NCBI RefSeq assembly: GCF_964033635.1 | Contig: NZ_OZ035533.1 | Coordinates: 5,489,001 to 5,553,000, forward strand | DNA: 64,000 nt | Direction of reading: 5' to 3' | Source of the DNA: Chitinophaga sp. MM2321 | GTDB taxonomy: Bacteria > Bacteroidota > Bacteroidia > Chitinophagales > Chitinophagaceae | Shown here: in pieces, positions 9,296 to 17,009 of the stretch | How positions within the stretch are numbered: the first letter of the stretch is position 1 | How the letters are laid out: every line of letters starts with the position of its first letter | Position numbers and translations under genes: made by a program | The notes under the pieces: generated by a model | Told to the model about the DNA's origin: nothing | The model's input: the letters and a program-made list of their open reading frames with translations, nothing else | The model's database searches: none

Positions 9296-11488
9296 CCCGT
9301 CTTTCATGATCTGTTTATAAGCCTTAATAAATATGGCTCCCAGGTTTTTGTGCGGGGGTACGTAATCACTGAATAGTTCCCGGTTACGGGCATCCGGTGC
9401 AAACTTTTTGGTCAGCTGCGCCCACATGATCACCCAGTCCACATTCTTACCGGAGCGAACTACATCTTCCAGGCTATGAATGATCGGTTCATTTACAAAA
9501 CGGGTACCGACCTGTTTGGAAGAAATGATATGTGCTTCCGGTGATTTTTCCAATACTGTAGCCAGGTTATGATAACCACCGCAGGAACCCAGCACGACTA
9601 TTTTTGCAGAGCTTTGCAGATTTTCCAGTGTGGTATTGATATGATAACTATGACCACGGTGTATGAAGATAGTAGGATGAATATCGTTTTCATCCAGGTA
9701 TTCAGACAATTTTACAATGGCTTCTTTATCACCAGGTTCGTCAATCGGCAGATTGGCGTAAATGGTGGTAGGCTTGCCTTTTATGGATGTAATGGTAGCG
9801 TAGTATTTATTTTTAACCACTTTCCAGTCGGAGGAAGGGAAGTTGGTCATGAAGCTCGCGAAAGATTCCTGCCCGTCTTTATCTCCATAAAAAAATACCT
9901 GCTGATAAATCCTGCCACTATCGTTTTCCAGTGTACTGAATGTTACGAAGTTGATAGGTGGCAACTGAAACTTCGCAGCCATATCGGAGGCTTTGGAGGA
10001 GTCATTTTCTTTTGTTGACTCGGTTTCAAACAAACTGCTCAATAACTGGTAGATCACGGTACCGCGCTTGTCATCATGCCGTTTTACATATGCCAGGTTC
10101 TTTTTTACTTCCTGCCGGAGAAATTCCAGCAGCTTTTCATCACGGATGCTGCCAAAGGAGTTGGCCACGTCCACGGCGTCTTCCAGGTCTTCTGTTTTCT
10201 CCAGGTTCTGTACATATTTCTGCATCAGGTAGTTGGAGTTTTCAGGCGCCATGGATTTCAGGAAGTTGTCCAGTGTGTTGAAGCCGGCGGCCATGGCGAT
10301 GAATTTCTTAAAGCGGTCAAAATTGACCATCATCAACAGGCTATCCCCGCGTGGTGGCTTCATACGGGCCATCATCTGATCGTACAAACCGGCGTTATTG
10401 CGGTTGGTATAACTGGATGTATATAATTCTTCCTGACCATTGATGATCAGATAATATAATTCTTCGGGAGATAAATCTTTTACAACACGGAAGCGCACAG
10501 GCGCCGATTCTTCATGGAGATCATTTACTTCGCGGATATACAACAATGATTTCGCCTGCATGTTTTCCATCATGGCTTTCATTCCATATGGGGTTTTCCC
10601 TTCGCTTTTCAATTTTTGCAGGGCAATGGTGGATTTCACCATCTGTTTATAATACTGGTAATCGTTATCTACCACCTTCTCCAGTTTCTCCACGGTGGTA
10701 GTACCTGCCAGCAATTCATCTATGAAAGGCAGGATCTTGGTACTCTGGGAAGATCTTCCGATGCTTACAATCTGCTGTACAATCGGGTCCTGGTTCCTTT
10801 TAATGGCACTGGCCATCGGGGTATAAGAAGTAGCGTAAGTAAGGATCTGATTGGGGTATATACGCGCCACCGCAGCTATAACGGAATCGGTACCGGGGTA
10901 GTCCAGGTAGTTTACCAGTTTAGGCATAACGGTTTCGAGGTTATTAAACGCGTATTTGGTAAATGCCAGTCCCCTGGCTTCTTTATAACCGGGATTATCC
11001 TGAAATACTTCTATTATTCTTTCAGAGGCGTCAAAAGAAAGGTTCCGGACAAAAGGCAGAATGCTTTGTCCCTTGATATCCGCACGCATCATATTGCGGT
11101 AAGCTGTTACTATGGCGGGCGCTTCTTCCGCTTCAATTTTGCGGTATGAACGCTTCTGATTATAATCTTTCAGTATTACATAAAGTCCGGAGAGATATTT
11201 TACTTTCAGCCGGTGATCCAGGGAAGAATCCCGCTCAATGTCCAGTTGTATATTATCTACTTCTTTGAGTAGCGCATTCGTTACCTGTAAATTGATCGTC
11301 TGGTCATCGGATACTTTTACAAGCTCATCAGCCTTTCCATCAAATTTATCCGCTGCCACCTGCTCTTTATCGATATTATCATGAAATCCCTGTCTGCTGA
11401 TAGGGATCTGTATATGATTACCTTGTGCCTGCACCCAGCTGCTGCTTTGAGAAGCAATCAGCAATAACATTATAAAAAATTTTCCCAT
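9281..11488 (-). CDS. Large secreted protein with a putative clan CD-like His/Cys domain
   Basis: The 735-residue protein is not one I recognise. It has a signal peptide (about 1-21, SSWVQAQ) and a long helical middle (about 60-480) rich in charged residues. The C-terminal part shows a hydrophobic strand, then FIHRGHSYH (His613), and 23 residues later a second strand AKIVVLGSCGG (Cys636). A His-Gly-type motif after one strand and a Cys after the next is the layout of caspase-like (clan CD) peptidases and CHAT domains, so a cysteine peptidase is possible; this is inference from spacing only. The last residues DGTKIK and the stop lie inside a family II palindrome. It is flanked by the ABC exporter gene on the same strand, which may share its transcript. 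Confidence 0.7.
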   Translation of the reverse strand: MGKFFIMLLLIASQSSSWVQAQGNHIQIPISRQGFHDNIDKEQVAADKFDGKADELVKVSDDQTINLQVTNALLKEVDNIQLDIERDSSLDHRLKVKYLSGLYVILKDYNQKRSYRKIEAEEAPAIVTAYRNMMRADIKGQSILPFVRNLSFDASERIIEVFQDNPGYKEARGLAFTKYAFNNLETVMPKLVNYLDYPGTDSVIAAVARIYPNQILTYATSYTPMASAIKRNQDPIVQQIVSIGRSSQSTKILPFIDELLAGTTTVEKLEKVVDNDYQYYKQMVKSTIALQKLKSEGKTPYGMKAMMENMQAKSLLYIREVNDLHEESAPVRFRVVKDLSPEELYYLIINGQEELYTSSYTNRNNAGLYDQMMARMKPPRGDSLLMMVNFDRFKKFIAMAAGFNTLDNFLKSMAPENSNYLMQKYVQNLEKTEDLEDAVDVANSFGSIRDEKLLEFLRQEVKKNLAYVKRHDDKRGTVIYQLLSSLFETESTKENDSSKASDMAAKFQLPPINFVTFSTLENDSGRIYQQVFFYGDKDGQESFASFMTNFPSSDWKVVKNKYYATITSIKGKPTTIYANLPIDEPGDKEAIVKLSEYLDENDIHPTIFIHRGHSYHINTTLENLQSSAKIVVLGSCGGYHNLATVLEKSPEAHIISSKQVGTRFVNEPIIHSLEDVVRSGKNVDWVIMWAQLTKKFAPDARNRELFSDYVPPHKNLGAIFIKAYKQIMKDGTKIK

Positions 11489-11519
11489 TGTAGATGTACT
11501 TTTCGCTCGAACGTGATAG

Positions 11520-11527
11520 CAAATTTA
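11520..11527 (-). promoter_or_regulatory. -7 element before the 735-residue secreted protein gene
   Basis: TAAATTTG on the minus strand fits TAnnTTTG and lies 31 bases before the ATG at 11488. A TTTG occurs only 4 bases upstream of it, so no correctly spaced -33 box is seen. Confidence 0.4.
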
Positions 11528-11690
11528 CAACCAAATTATAATAGCTCCGCGCATTAAGTCATTAGTTACTAGTTTTTAAGACAAAACACATATAATTAAT
11601 TTACATTTCATCTGTATACATTCATAACGTAGTATTGTAAATAAGCTGATAATTAATGGCTGACGGCCACCTGCTTAAACTCTTAAAGCT

Positions 11691-12428
11691 ATGCAATCTT
11701 TCATCAGTGACATCTCCGGCAAATCATTTCCTCTTTCTGAAAAAGTAAATGCGCGGATGATCCGTGCCTCTATTCTGGAAATGATCCGAAAAGACCATCC
11801 CCACTTCAGTAACAAGTGTAATATCGCCATCAGCGAAATGGATGTTTACCGGCAGCGTTATTACGACAACTTTTTTACCAGGGAGACGGGAGAACTGACA
11901 GAGATGGAAAAAATGGTGCTGGAAAAGCTTCGTAACAATGAAACGCTCACGAATAAACTGGAAGAGGAACCACTTGCCATAAACCGCAGCTTCGGTGAAA
12001 AGATGGCGGACAATATTGCCGATTTCGGCGGCAGCTGGACGTTTATCATTGCGTTCCTGGGCTTTATTGCCTGTTGGATGGGCATCAATATTTATTGGTT
12101 GCTGAGCAAAGCATTTGACCCTTATCCGTTCATTCTGCTGAACCTGATCCTCTCCTGCGTGGCCGCGCTACAAGCGCCGGTGATCATGATGAGTCAGAAC
12201 AGGCAGGAAGATAAAGACCGGCAACGGGCACGGAATGACTATATGATCAATCTCAAATCAGAGCTGGAAGTGCGTATCCTGCATGAAAAAGTGGATCACC
12301 TGCTGATCCGGCAACAGCAGGATATGCTGGAACTGCAACAAACACAGGTAGAAATGCTGCATCAGCTACTTTCCGCTGTGGGCAAGGGTATTAGTGATAA
12401 TAATCATAAGAGTACGGATAGCAAATAA
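11691..12428 (+). CDS. DUF1003 family inner-membrane protein
   Basis: The 245-residue product matches the DUF1003 layout: a soluble N-terminal part (1-110), then the block SFGEKMADNIADFGGSWTFI leading into a first membrane helix (about 114-136), a short loop with AFDPYPFILLN, a second helix (about 147-165) and the motif MMSQNRQEDKDRQRARNDYMINLKSE, which begins a C-terminal coiled coil. The family's function is unknown. It stands alone between two divergent or separate transcription units; a weak TACATTTC -7-like match lies near 11600. It has no cysteine pairs like those in longer family members. Confidence 0.85.
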   Translation: MQSFISDISGKSFPLSEKVNARMIRASILEMIRKDHPHFSNKCNIAISEMDVYRQRYYDNFFTRETGELTEMEKMVLEKLRNNETLTNKLEEEPLAINRSFGEKMADNIADFGGSWTFIIAFLGFIACWMGINIYWLLSKAFDPYPFILLNLILSCVAALQAPVIMMSQNRQEDKDRQRARNDYMINLKSELEVRILHEKVDHLLIRQQQDMLELQQTQVEMLHQLLSAVGKGISDNNHKSTDSK

Positions 12429-12581
12429 TACACATATCGACTACCGAAAAGATTTGGTGTAACTTGCTGCATATCAATGGAAAATCGCCCGGTATTGAAT
12501 TAACAATTTCATAATGTTATTTTTCCATTAATCACGGCTGAGGCTTTATACTTTCGTGCCGTCTTTTTAAAAGTAAGATTT

Positions 12582-13265
12582 ATGATAGACCAAGCGGTTG
12601 CAGGAAAAATACTGGTAGTAGATGATGAGCTGGATATTCTGGAAATTATCAGCTACAACCTTAAAACAGCGGGTTACGACACCGTAACCGCCAAAGACGG
12701 CAGCGAGGCTATCCAGAAAGCAAAAATATTCAGGCCAGACCTGATTATGCTGGATATCATGATGCCGAACAAAAACGGGATCGATACCTGCCGCGAGCTC
12801 AGGAAAATTCCTGAATTCAAAGATACCATGGTACTTTTTTTAACAGCACTCAATGATGAGAAGTCTGAAGTGGATGGCCTGAACATGGGTGCAGATGATT
12901 ATATCGCCAAACCTATTAAACCCAAATTGCTGGTAAGCCGGATCAATGCACTCTTCCGTCGCTTGCACAAACCGGAGGAAACCCGGTTGCACCTTGGCGA
13001 TCTGATCATCGACCGGGAGAAATTTACCGTTACTTACAAAGACCAGGAAATCATTCTGGCGAAAAAAGAATTTGAATTGTTACAGTTGCTCGCCTCCAAA
13101 CCCGGTCGTGTATTCCTGCGCAATGAAATATTAAACCAGGTATGGGGCACGGAAGTAATAGTAGGTGACCGTACCATCGACGTGCATATCCGGAAGATCC
13201 GTCAGAAGATTGGCATCGATCTTATCACCACCGTAAAAGGAGTAGGCTACAAATTTGAGATCTGA
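12582..13265 (+). CDS. OmpR/PhoB-family response regulator
   Basis: The 227-residue protein has a receiver domain (about 9-125) with the acidic pair D14/D15, the phospho-acceptor D58 in LIMLDIMMP, the conserved Thr in LFLTAL and Lys in YIAKPIK. A winged-helix DNA-binding domain follows (about 135-227, ending VKGVGYKFEI). It is followed after 117 bases by a PhoR-like kinase (13383-14492) and, convergently, by a phosphate-selective-type porin. That context and a Pho-box-like repeat before the porin (15990-16020) make a PhoB role likely, though no pst or phoU gene is in the window. Confidence 0.93.
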   Translation: MIDQAVAGKILVVDDELDILEIISYNLKTAGYDTVTAKDGSEAIQKAKIFRPDLIMLDIMMPNKNGIDTCRELRKIPEFKDTMVLFLTALNDEKSEVDGLNMGADDYIAKPIKPKLLVSRINALFRRLHKPEETRLHLGDLIIDREKFTVTYKDQEIILAKKEFELLQLLASKPGRVFLRNEILNQVWGTEVIVGDRTIDVHIRKIRQKIGIDLITTVKGVGYKFEI

Positions 13266-13270
13266 GATCC

Positions 13271-13375
13271 GGCTGTTGGCCCCTGGCATTTAGCCGGCTT
13301 CCATCATTCCTTTTTTCTGTATTTCTTCCATCAAAACATTTGTTGGTTACCAGTTCCGGCTGGTAGCCAACAGCC
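13271..13375 (+). promoter_or_regulatory. Alternative hairpins between response regulator and kinase
   Basis: Just before the kinase start, a 13-bp stem (13341-13353 with 13360-13372, one G-U pair, loop TTCCGG) is followed by GCCTTTTATT and the ATG at 13383. The 10-base block GGCTGTTGGC at 13271-13280 is perfectly complementary to GCCAACAGCC at 13366-13375, which overlaps the right arm of that stem. The two pairings exclude each other, as in attenuators. Whether it controls the kinase is inference. Confidence 0.45.
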
Positions 13376-13382
13376 TTTTATT

Positions 13383-14492
13383 ATGGCAAGTAAAAAATTT
13401 AAAGTAATTTCCCATTATTACACTAATTACTCACTCTGGAGTATGTTCAAAGCAAAAAATTTATCCCCGCAGAAATTAGCGGGCTTTACTGCACTCGTCA
13501 TTTCAGCGATTATCGCGCTGGGCAGCCTGTTTATTGATGGAAGCTGGAAAGTAATGGCAGGTGCTTTTGTGCTCACCTTTCTTGTATCATACTATCTCTA
13601 TCTGTATACCCTTCAAAATTTTATTTACAGAAAGATAAAACTCATCTACAAATTCATCTACCAGACAAAGGCGTCTAAAAGGGAAGAATTCTTTCAAAAG
13701 AATATCCTTCCCCTGAAAACAATTGAGGAAGTAAGTGAAGATGTAGAAAAATGGGCCAGCCAGAAGAAAGAAGAACTGGATAGTCTCCGCCGCAATGAAG
13801 CCTTCAGAAAGGAGTTCCTGCTGAATCTTTCCCATGAGCTGAAAACCCCCATCTTCGCGGTACAGGGTTACATCCATACCCTGCTGGACGGTGCACTGGA
13901 AGATCCGGCGGTGAATAAACTGTTCCTGAAAAACGCCACCAAAAACATCGACCGTCTTTGCAGACTGATTGATGACCTGGATGAAATATCCAAACTGGAA
14001 AGTGGTGAAATGACCATTAACATGGAAGTATTCGTGATACAGGATCTTATAAAAGATGTATTCGATACCCTTTCTTTAAAAGCCAATACCAAAGGCATCA
14101 AATTCAATATCAAAAAAGGATGCGAAGCGCCCATACTGGTGCTGGCAGATAAAGAAAAGATCAGACAAGTACTTATTAACCTCGTAGATAACTCCATCAA
14201 ATACGGTAAACCTGATGGACATACCATTGCCAGCATCTATAACATGGATGGCAAACGTGTCCTGATTGAAATATCGGATGATGGCATAGGCATGTCGGAA
14301 GACCATCTTCCCCGCGTATTTGAACGCTTCTACCGCACAGACCGCGCCCGTAGCAGGGATATTGGCGGTACCGGCCTCGGACTCGCCATCGTAAAACATA
14401 TTGTGGAAGCACACGATCAATCTATTACCGTTCGCAGCAAACCCGAAATAGGCAGTACGTTTGGGTTTACGATGGAATCGGGCCGCGAATAA
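13383..14492 (+). CDS. Sensor histidine kinase, PhoR-like
   Basis: The 369-residue protein has two membrane helices near the N-terminus (about 33-52 and 56-78) with almost no periplasmic loop, a coiled linker, the dimerisation/phospho-acceptor helix with H151 in FLLNLSHELKTP, and a GHKL ATPase domain with the N box (INLVDNSIKYG), G1 box (DDGIGM), F box (FERFYR) and G2 box (GGTGLGLAIVKHI). The lack of a large sensor domain fits kinases such as PhoR that take their signal through the membrane or partner proteins. It pairs with the response regulator upstream. The stop is 3 bases from a family II palindrome that fills the gap to the convergent porin. Confidence 0.93.
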   Translation: MASKKFKVISHYYTNYSLWSMFKAKNLSPQKLAGFTALVISAIIALGSLFIDGSWKVMAGAFVLTFLVSYYLYLYTLQNFIYRKIKLIYKFIYQTKASKREEFFQKNILPLKTIEEVSEDVEKWASQKKEELDSLRRNEAFRKEFLLNLSHELKTPIFAVQGYIHTLLDGALEDPAVNKLFLKNATKNIDRLCRLIDDLDEISKLESGEMTINMEVFVIQDLIKDVFDTLSLKANTKGIKFNIKKGCEAPILVLADKEKIRQVLINLVDNSIKYGKPDGHTIASIYNMDGKRVLIEISDDGIGMSEDHLPRVFERFYRTDRARSRDIGGTGLGLAIVKHIVEAHDQSITVRSKPEIGSTFGFTMESGRE

Positions 14493-14495
14493 AGA

Positions 14496-14610
14496 CCAGG
14501 ATTACCAGGATTAAAAAAGGATTAACAGGATGGGCGTTTTGTTGTTTGTAAAAAAACAATTTAACAAAACACCCATCCTGTTAATCCTTTTTTAATCCTG
14601 GTAATCCTGG
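14496..14610. repeat. Palindrome family II, near-perfect copy in a convergent gap
   Basis: Arms of 48 bp (14496-14543 and 14563-14610, beginning CCAGGATTACCAGGATTA) pair with one mismatch around a 19-base loop. The element fills the whole space between the stop of the kinase (14492) and the stop of the porin (14611-14613). It shares the core GGATTAACAGGATGGG with the copy at 9134-9295. A transcript from either side would fold into a very stable hairpin, so it may terminate both genes. Confidence 0.85.
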
Positions 14611-15942
14611 TTAGAAGCGGTATTGTATCCTGCAGGTAAGCACATTATCCTTCAGGTCTTCTTTAAAGCCTTCCAGCTCCGTTGTTTCATTCTGTACCCA
14701 ATCGTAGTAGAACATGAATTTGAGGTGCTCATTGGCGTAGTAGAGGTATCCAAGACCAAGTGTATTGTAGCGTATATCCGCTGCGGTGAGACCTTCACCC
14801 GGTATCCCGATTTCTTTGCCTTCCACTTTTTTGTTAGGATCGTACCAGTCGTATTTTACAACCACCTGGTGTTGTTCACTCCCCAGGTTCTGCAGGAAAT
14901 ACAGGTAGGCGCCATCAAAATTGCGGAGATATAAAGGGAGAACATTGCCTTGCGCGTCTACCGGGATAATGCCAGGGGTTTCAGTAGTAACAGCGGTAGC
15001 CGTTTGTTTACCACGGAGATATTCTGCCCGGAACTGGGTACTTCCCTTGCCGGGACCATTCGGTATTTTCAATTGTATATCTGCCCCATAGTAATGACGG
15101 GGAGCAATTTTGTCGATATTGGCAGCAGAGGAGTCAGCGATATATCCCGGTTTGCCATTTACAGTGCCCATACGGTAGATCGTTGGCGTAAACTGCGCCA
15201 TACCCCCATATAGCATGGAAACGCCGCCTGACAGCAGCCAGTTGTTTCCTTTAATACGCTGCGGTTTCACACTGATACGGCTGATAATATCTTTATGGCT
15301 GTCGAAATCGCTGGTAGCGGTTAAACCCTGCCCATTAAACAGCCCCGCATCTATTTTCAGGAAATTCAGCGGATGATCTTTTGCCCGTGGTTCAAAAGAA
15401 ACCATGGCGCCGAGATCGCGCTCCGTTTTCATCAGGATCTGCGACATGCGCCCACGCTCAGGCGTTTCACGGTCGGATGACGATAAGTTCACCTCGTAGC
15501 CAAATGGGCGGGCAAACATACCGGCTGCCAATGAAAACAGGTTATACCTGGTTTCAAATATACGGCCGTAGAAATCCCGGATAAAAACCCCTCTTTCGGT
15601 ACCATCAAACTGGAATGCGAACTGCACTACCGGCATATCGTGCTTGTTATAACGCTCGTAATCTACCCGCAACCGCCCGCGGCGCAACGAAAAACGGTTA
15701 TTTACAGCGGCCGGGAAGTTACCGCCGGCATAGCTGCCAATACCCTTTTCCTGTGCCAACTGAAACTGTGGCTGGATATAACCGCTAACCTGAATTGCAT
15801 CATACTTCTTATACATGGCCATCATACCTTTTCCCAGCGTGGTAGTGGTATCTATCATATCCATCAGGAACTGGGCACGCACCACCATCGTGGAACCTAA
15901 CAGTATAACTATTACCAGAAAATATTTCGCAATTCGCATCAT
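14611..15942 (-). CDS. Phosphate-selective-type porin (OprO/OprP family)
   Basis: The 443-residue outer-membrane protein has a signal peptide (about 1-23, TMVVRAQ) and then a beta-barrel. Recognisable family blocks are VSGYIQPQFQLAQEKG, RFSLRRGRLRVDYERY, the loop with FARPFGYEVNLSSSDRE and the closing aromatic CRIQYRF. This fits the porin O/P family, whose founding members take up phosphate and polyphosphate; many Bacteroidota members are of unproven selectivity. Its gene converges on a PhoB/PhoR-like pair and has a TACTTTTG -7 element (15960-15967) with three 11-bp-spaced repeats just upstream. Together these support phosphate control. The protein ends directly at a family II palindrome. Confidence 0.88.
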   Translation of the reverse strand: MMRIAKYFLVIVILLGSTMVVRAQFLMDMIDTTTTLGKGMMAMYKKYDAIQVSGYIQPQFQLAQEKGIGSYAGGNFPAAVNNRFSLRRGRLRVDYERYNKHDMPVVQFAFQFDGTERGVFIRDFYGRIFETRYNLFSLAAGMFARPFGYEVNLSSSDRETPERGRMSQILMKTERDLGAMVSFEPRAKDHPLNFLKIDAGLFNGQGLTATSDFDSHKDIISRISVKPQRIKGNNWLLSGGVSMLYGGMAQFTPTIYRMGTVNGKPGYIADSSAANIDKIAPRHYYGADIQLKIPNGPGKGSTQFRAEYLRGKQTATAVTTETPGIIPVDAQGNVLPLYLRNFDGAYLYFLQNLGSEQHQVVVKYDWYDPNKKVEGKEIGIPGEGLTAADIRYNTLGLGYLYYANEHLKFMFYYDWVQNETTELEGFKEDLKDNVLTCRIQYRF

Positions 15943-15959
15943 CTCTTCAAATTATTGCG

Positions 15960-15967
15960 CAAAAGTA
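15960..15967 (-). promoter_or_regulatory. -7 element of the porin promoter
   Basis: TACTTTTG on the minus strand matches TAnnTTTG and lies 17 bases before the porin ATG. There is no TTTG at the -33 distance, which is what one expects of a promoter that depends on an activator bound just upstream. Confidence 0.55.
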
Positions 15968-15989
15968 AGTATTAGCGTCTAATTTCATT

Positions 15990-16020
15990 TGGTTAATAAC
16001 TCGTTAACCACTCGTTAATT
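15990..16020 (-). promoter_or_regulatory. Pho-box-like triple direct repeat before the porin
   Basis: Read on the minus strand, TTAAC occurs three times at exact 11-base spacing (plus-strand GTTAA at 15992, 16003 and 16014). Two of the units agree over nine bases (ACTCGTTAA at 15999-16007 and 16010-16018 on the plus strand). Tandem repeats of 11-bp period are the classic target of PhoB/OmpR regulators, and the cyanobacterial Pho box is a TTAA-centred repeat of this period. The site begins 23 bases upstream of the -7 box, a natural activator position. Confidence 0.6.
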
Positions 16021-16082
16021 TACATCACTGACTACAATTTAGAAGCAGCAATGTTTTAAATTGATAAGATTATTATCACCTT

Positions 16083-17009
16083 ATGAAACCTTCCACTATT
16101 TTAAATTGGGAGAGGAATATTCAGCAAGCTATTTCCCTCGCACATAACGACCCCTTAGGTAACATCGACCTGAAGAAAGTAGCTGATAAACTCTGCGTAT
16201 CAGCAGATATCCTTTCTCACAAGTTTACAGAGATCTGCCAGGAGCCATATATCCGGTTTGTAAACCGGAGCAGACTCGAAGCAGGAGCCGGTTTGCTGCG
16301 ACACAGCGGATTTAGCATCCGGGAGATCAGCGAGCGATGCGGCTACACCAATTCCAGCTTTACCAAGGCTTTCAGAGCCCGGTTCGATGCCAGTCCTACC
16401 AGCTTCCGCGACATGCTCCTGCTACCAAACGAGATAGCTACCCTGGAACGCACAAAGATCATTACCTCTCCTTACGACCGCCACATGGCAGACATCTTTA
16501 CCACCGATAGAACAGAAGATACACGATTGCCCAACTACACCCTGTATTACAATATTCTTCCACGCAGCGATGATCCGGTAAGAAACATGGTTGTATATAT
16601 GGCCACGTATTCCCAGCAACTGCGCGCCATTACCGCATCGATAGCTACCCATGAAGCCATGGTGATCACCGGTACGCTTGATGTAGTACCGGTTACTACT
16701 TATGGACGCATGATGATGTATGTTGGATTACTGTTGCCCAACACACCACAAAATAATATGGCGCATCTCTCCATACAACTGAGCTTCCAGGAAGCTTTCG
16801 GATTGGTGACCAGGCAAATACCCGGCGGTCACTACAAGAAATTATCCGTTCCTATGAGCTTTGTTGCAGCCGGCCTCCCCATGTATGAATTTATCAACAA
16901 CAGTTGCAGGGCCAGCCATTTCAAGATGAGCGGCAATCATTTCTTTATCTCCCTCACCGGCATCAATGAATGTGATATTTTCATTCCCTGGCAGAAGCGG
17001 GGCTATTAA
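16083..17009 (+). CDS. AraC-family regulator with GyrI-like C-terminal domain
   Basis: The 308-residue protein has the AraC double helix-turn-helix at its N-terminus (about 10-115): first HTH around VADKLCVSADILSHKF, second around SIREISERCGYTNSSFTKAFRARFDASPTSFR. The rest (about 150-305) is a GyrI/BmrR-like ligand-binding fold, as shown by its position and by blocks such as IPGGHYKKLSVP and DIFIPWQ. Proteins with this layout sense small lipophilic or cationic molecules and control nearby transporters. No obvious target gene adjoins it. Its stop overlaps the stop of the convergent MBOAT gene (17006). Confidence 0.85.
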   Translation: MKPSTILNWERNIQQAISLAHNDPLGNIDLKKVADKLCVSADILSHKFTEICQEPYIRFVNRSRLEAGAGLLRHSGFSIREISERCGYTNSSFTKAFRARFDASPTSFRDMLLLPNEIATLERTKIITSPYDRHMADIFTTDRTEDTRLPNYTLYYNILPRSDDPVRNMVVYMATYSQQLRAITASIATHEAMVITGTLDVVPVTTYGRMMMYVGLLLPNTPQNNMAHLSIQLSFQEAFGLVTRQIPGGHYKKLSVPMSFVAAGLPMYEFINNSCRASHFKMSGNHFFISLTGINECDIFIPWQKRGY

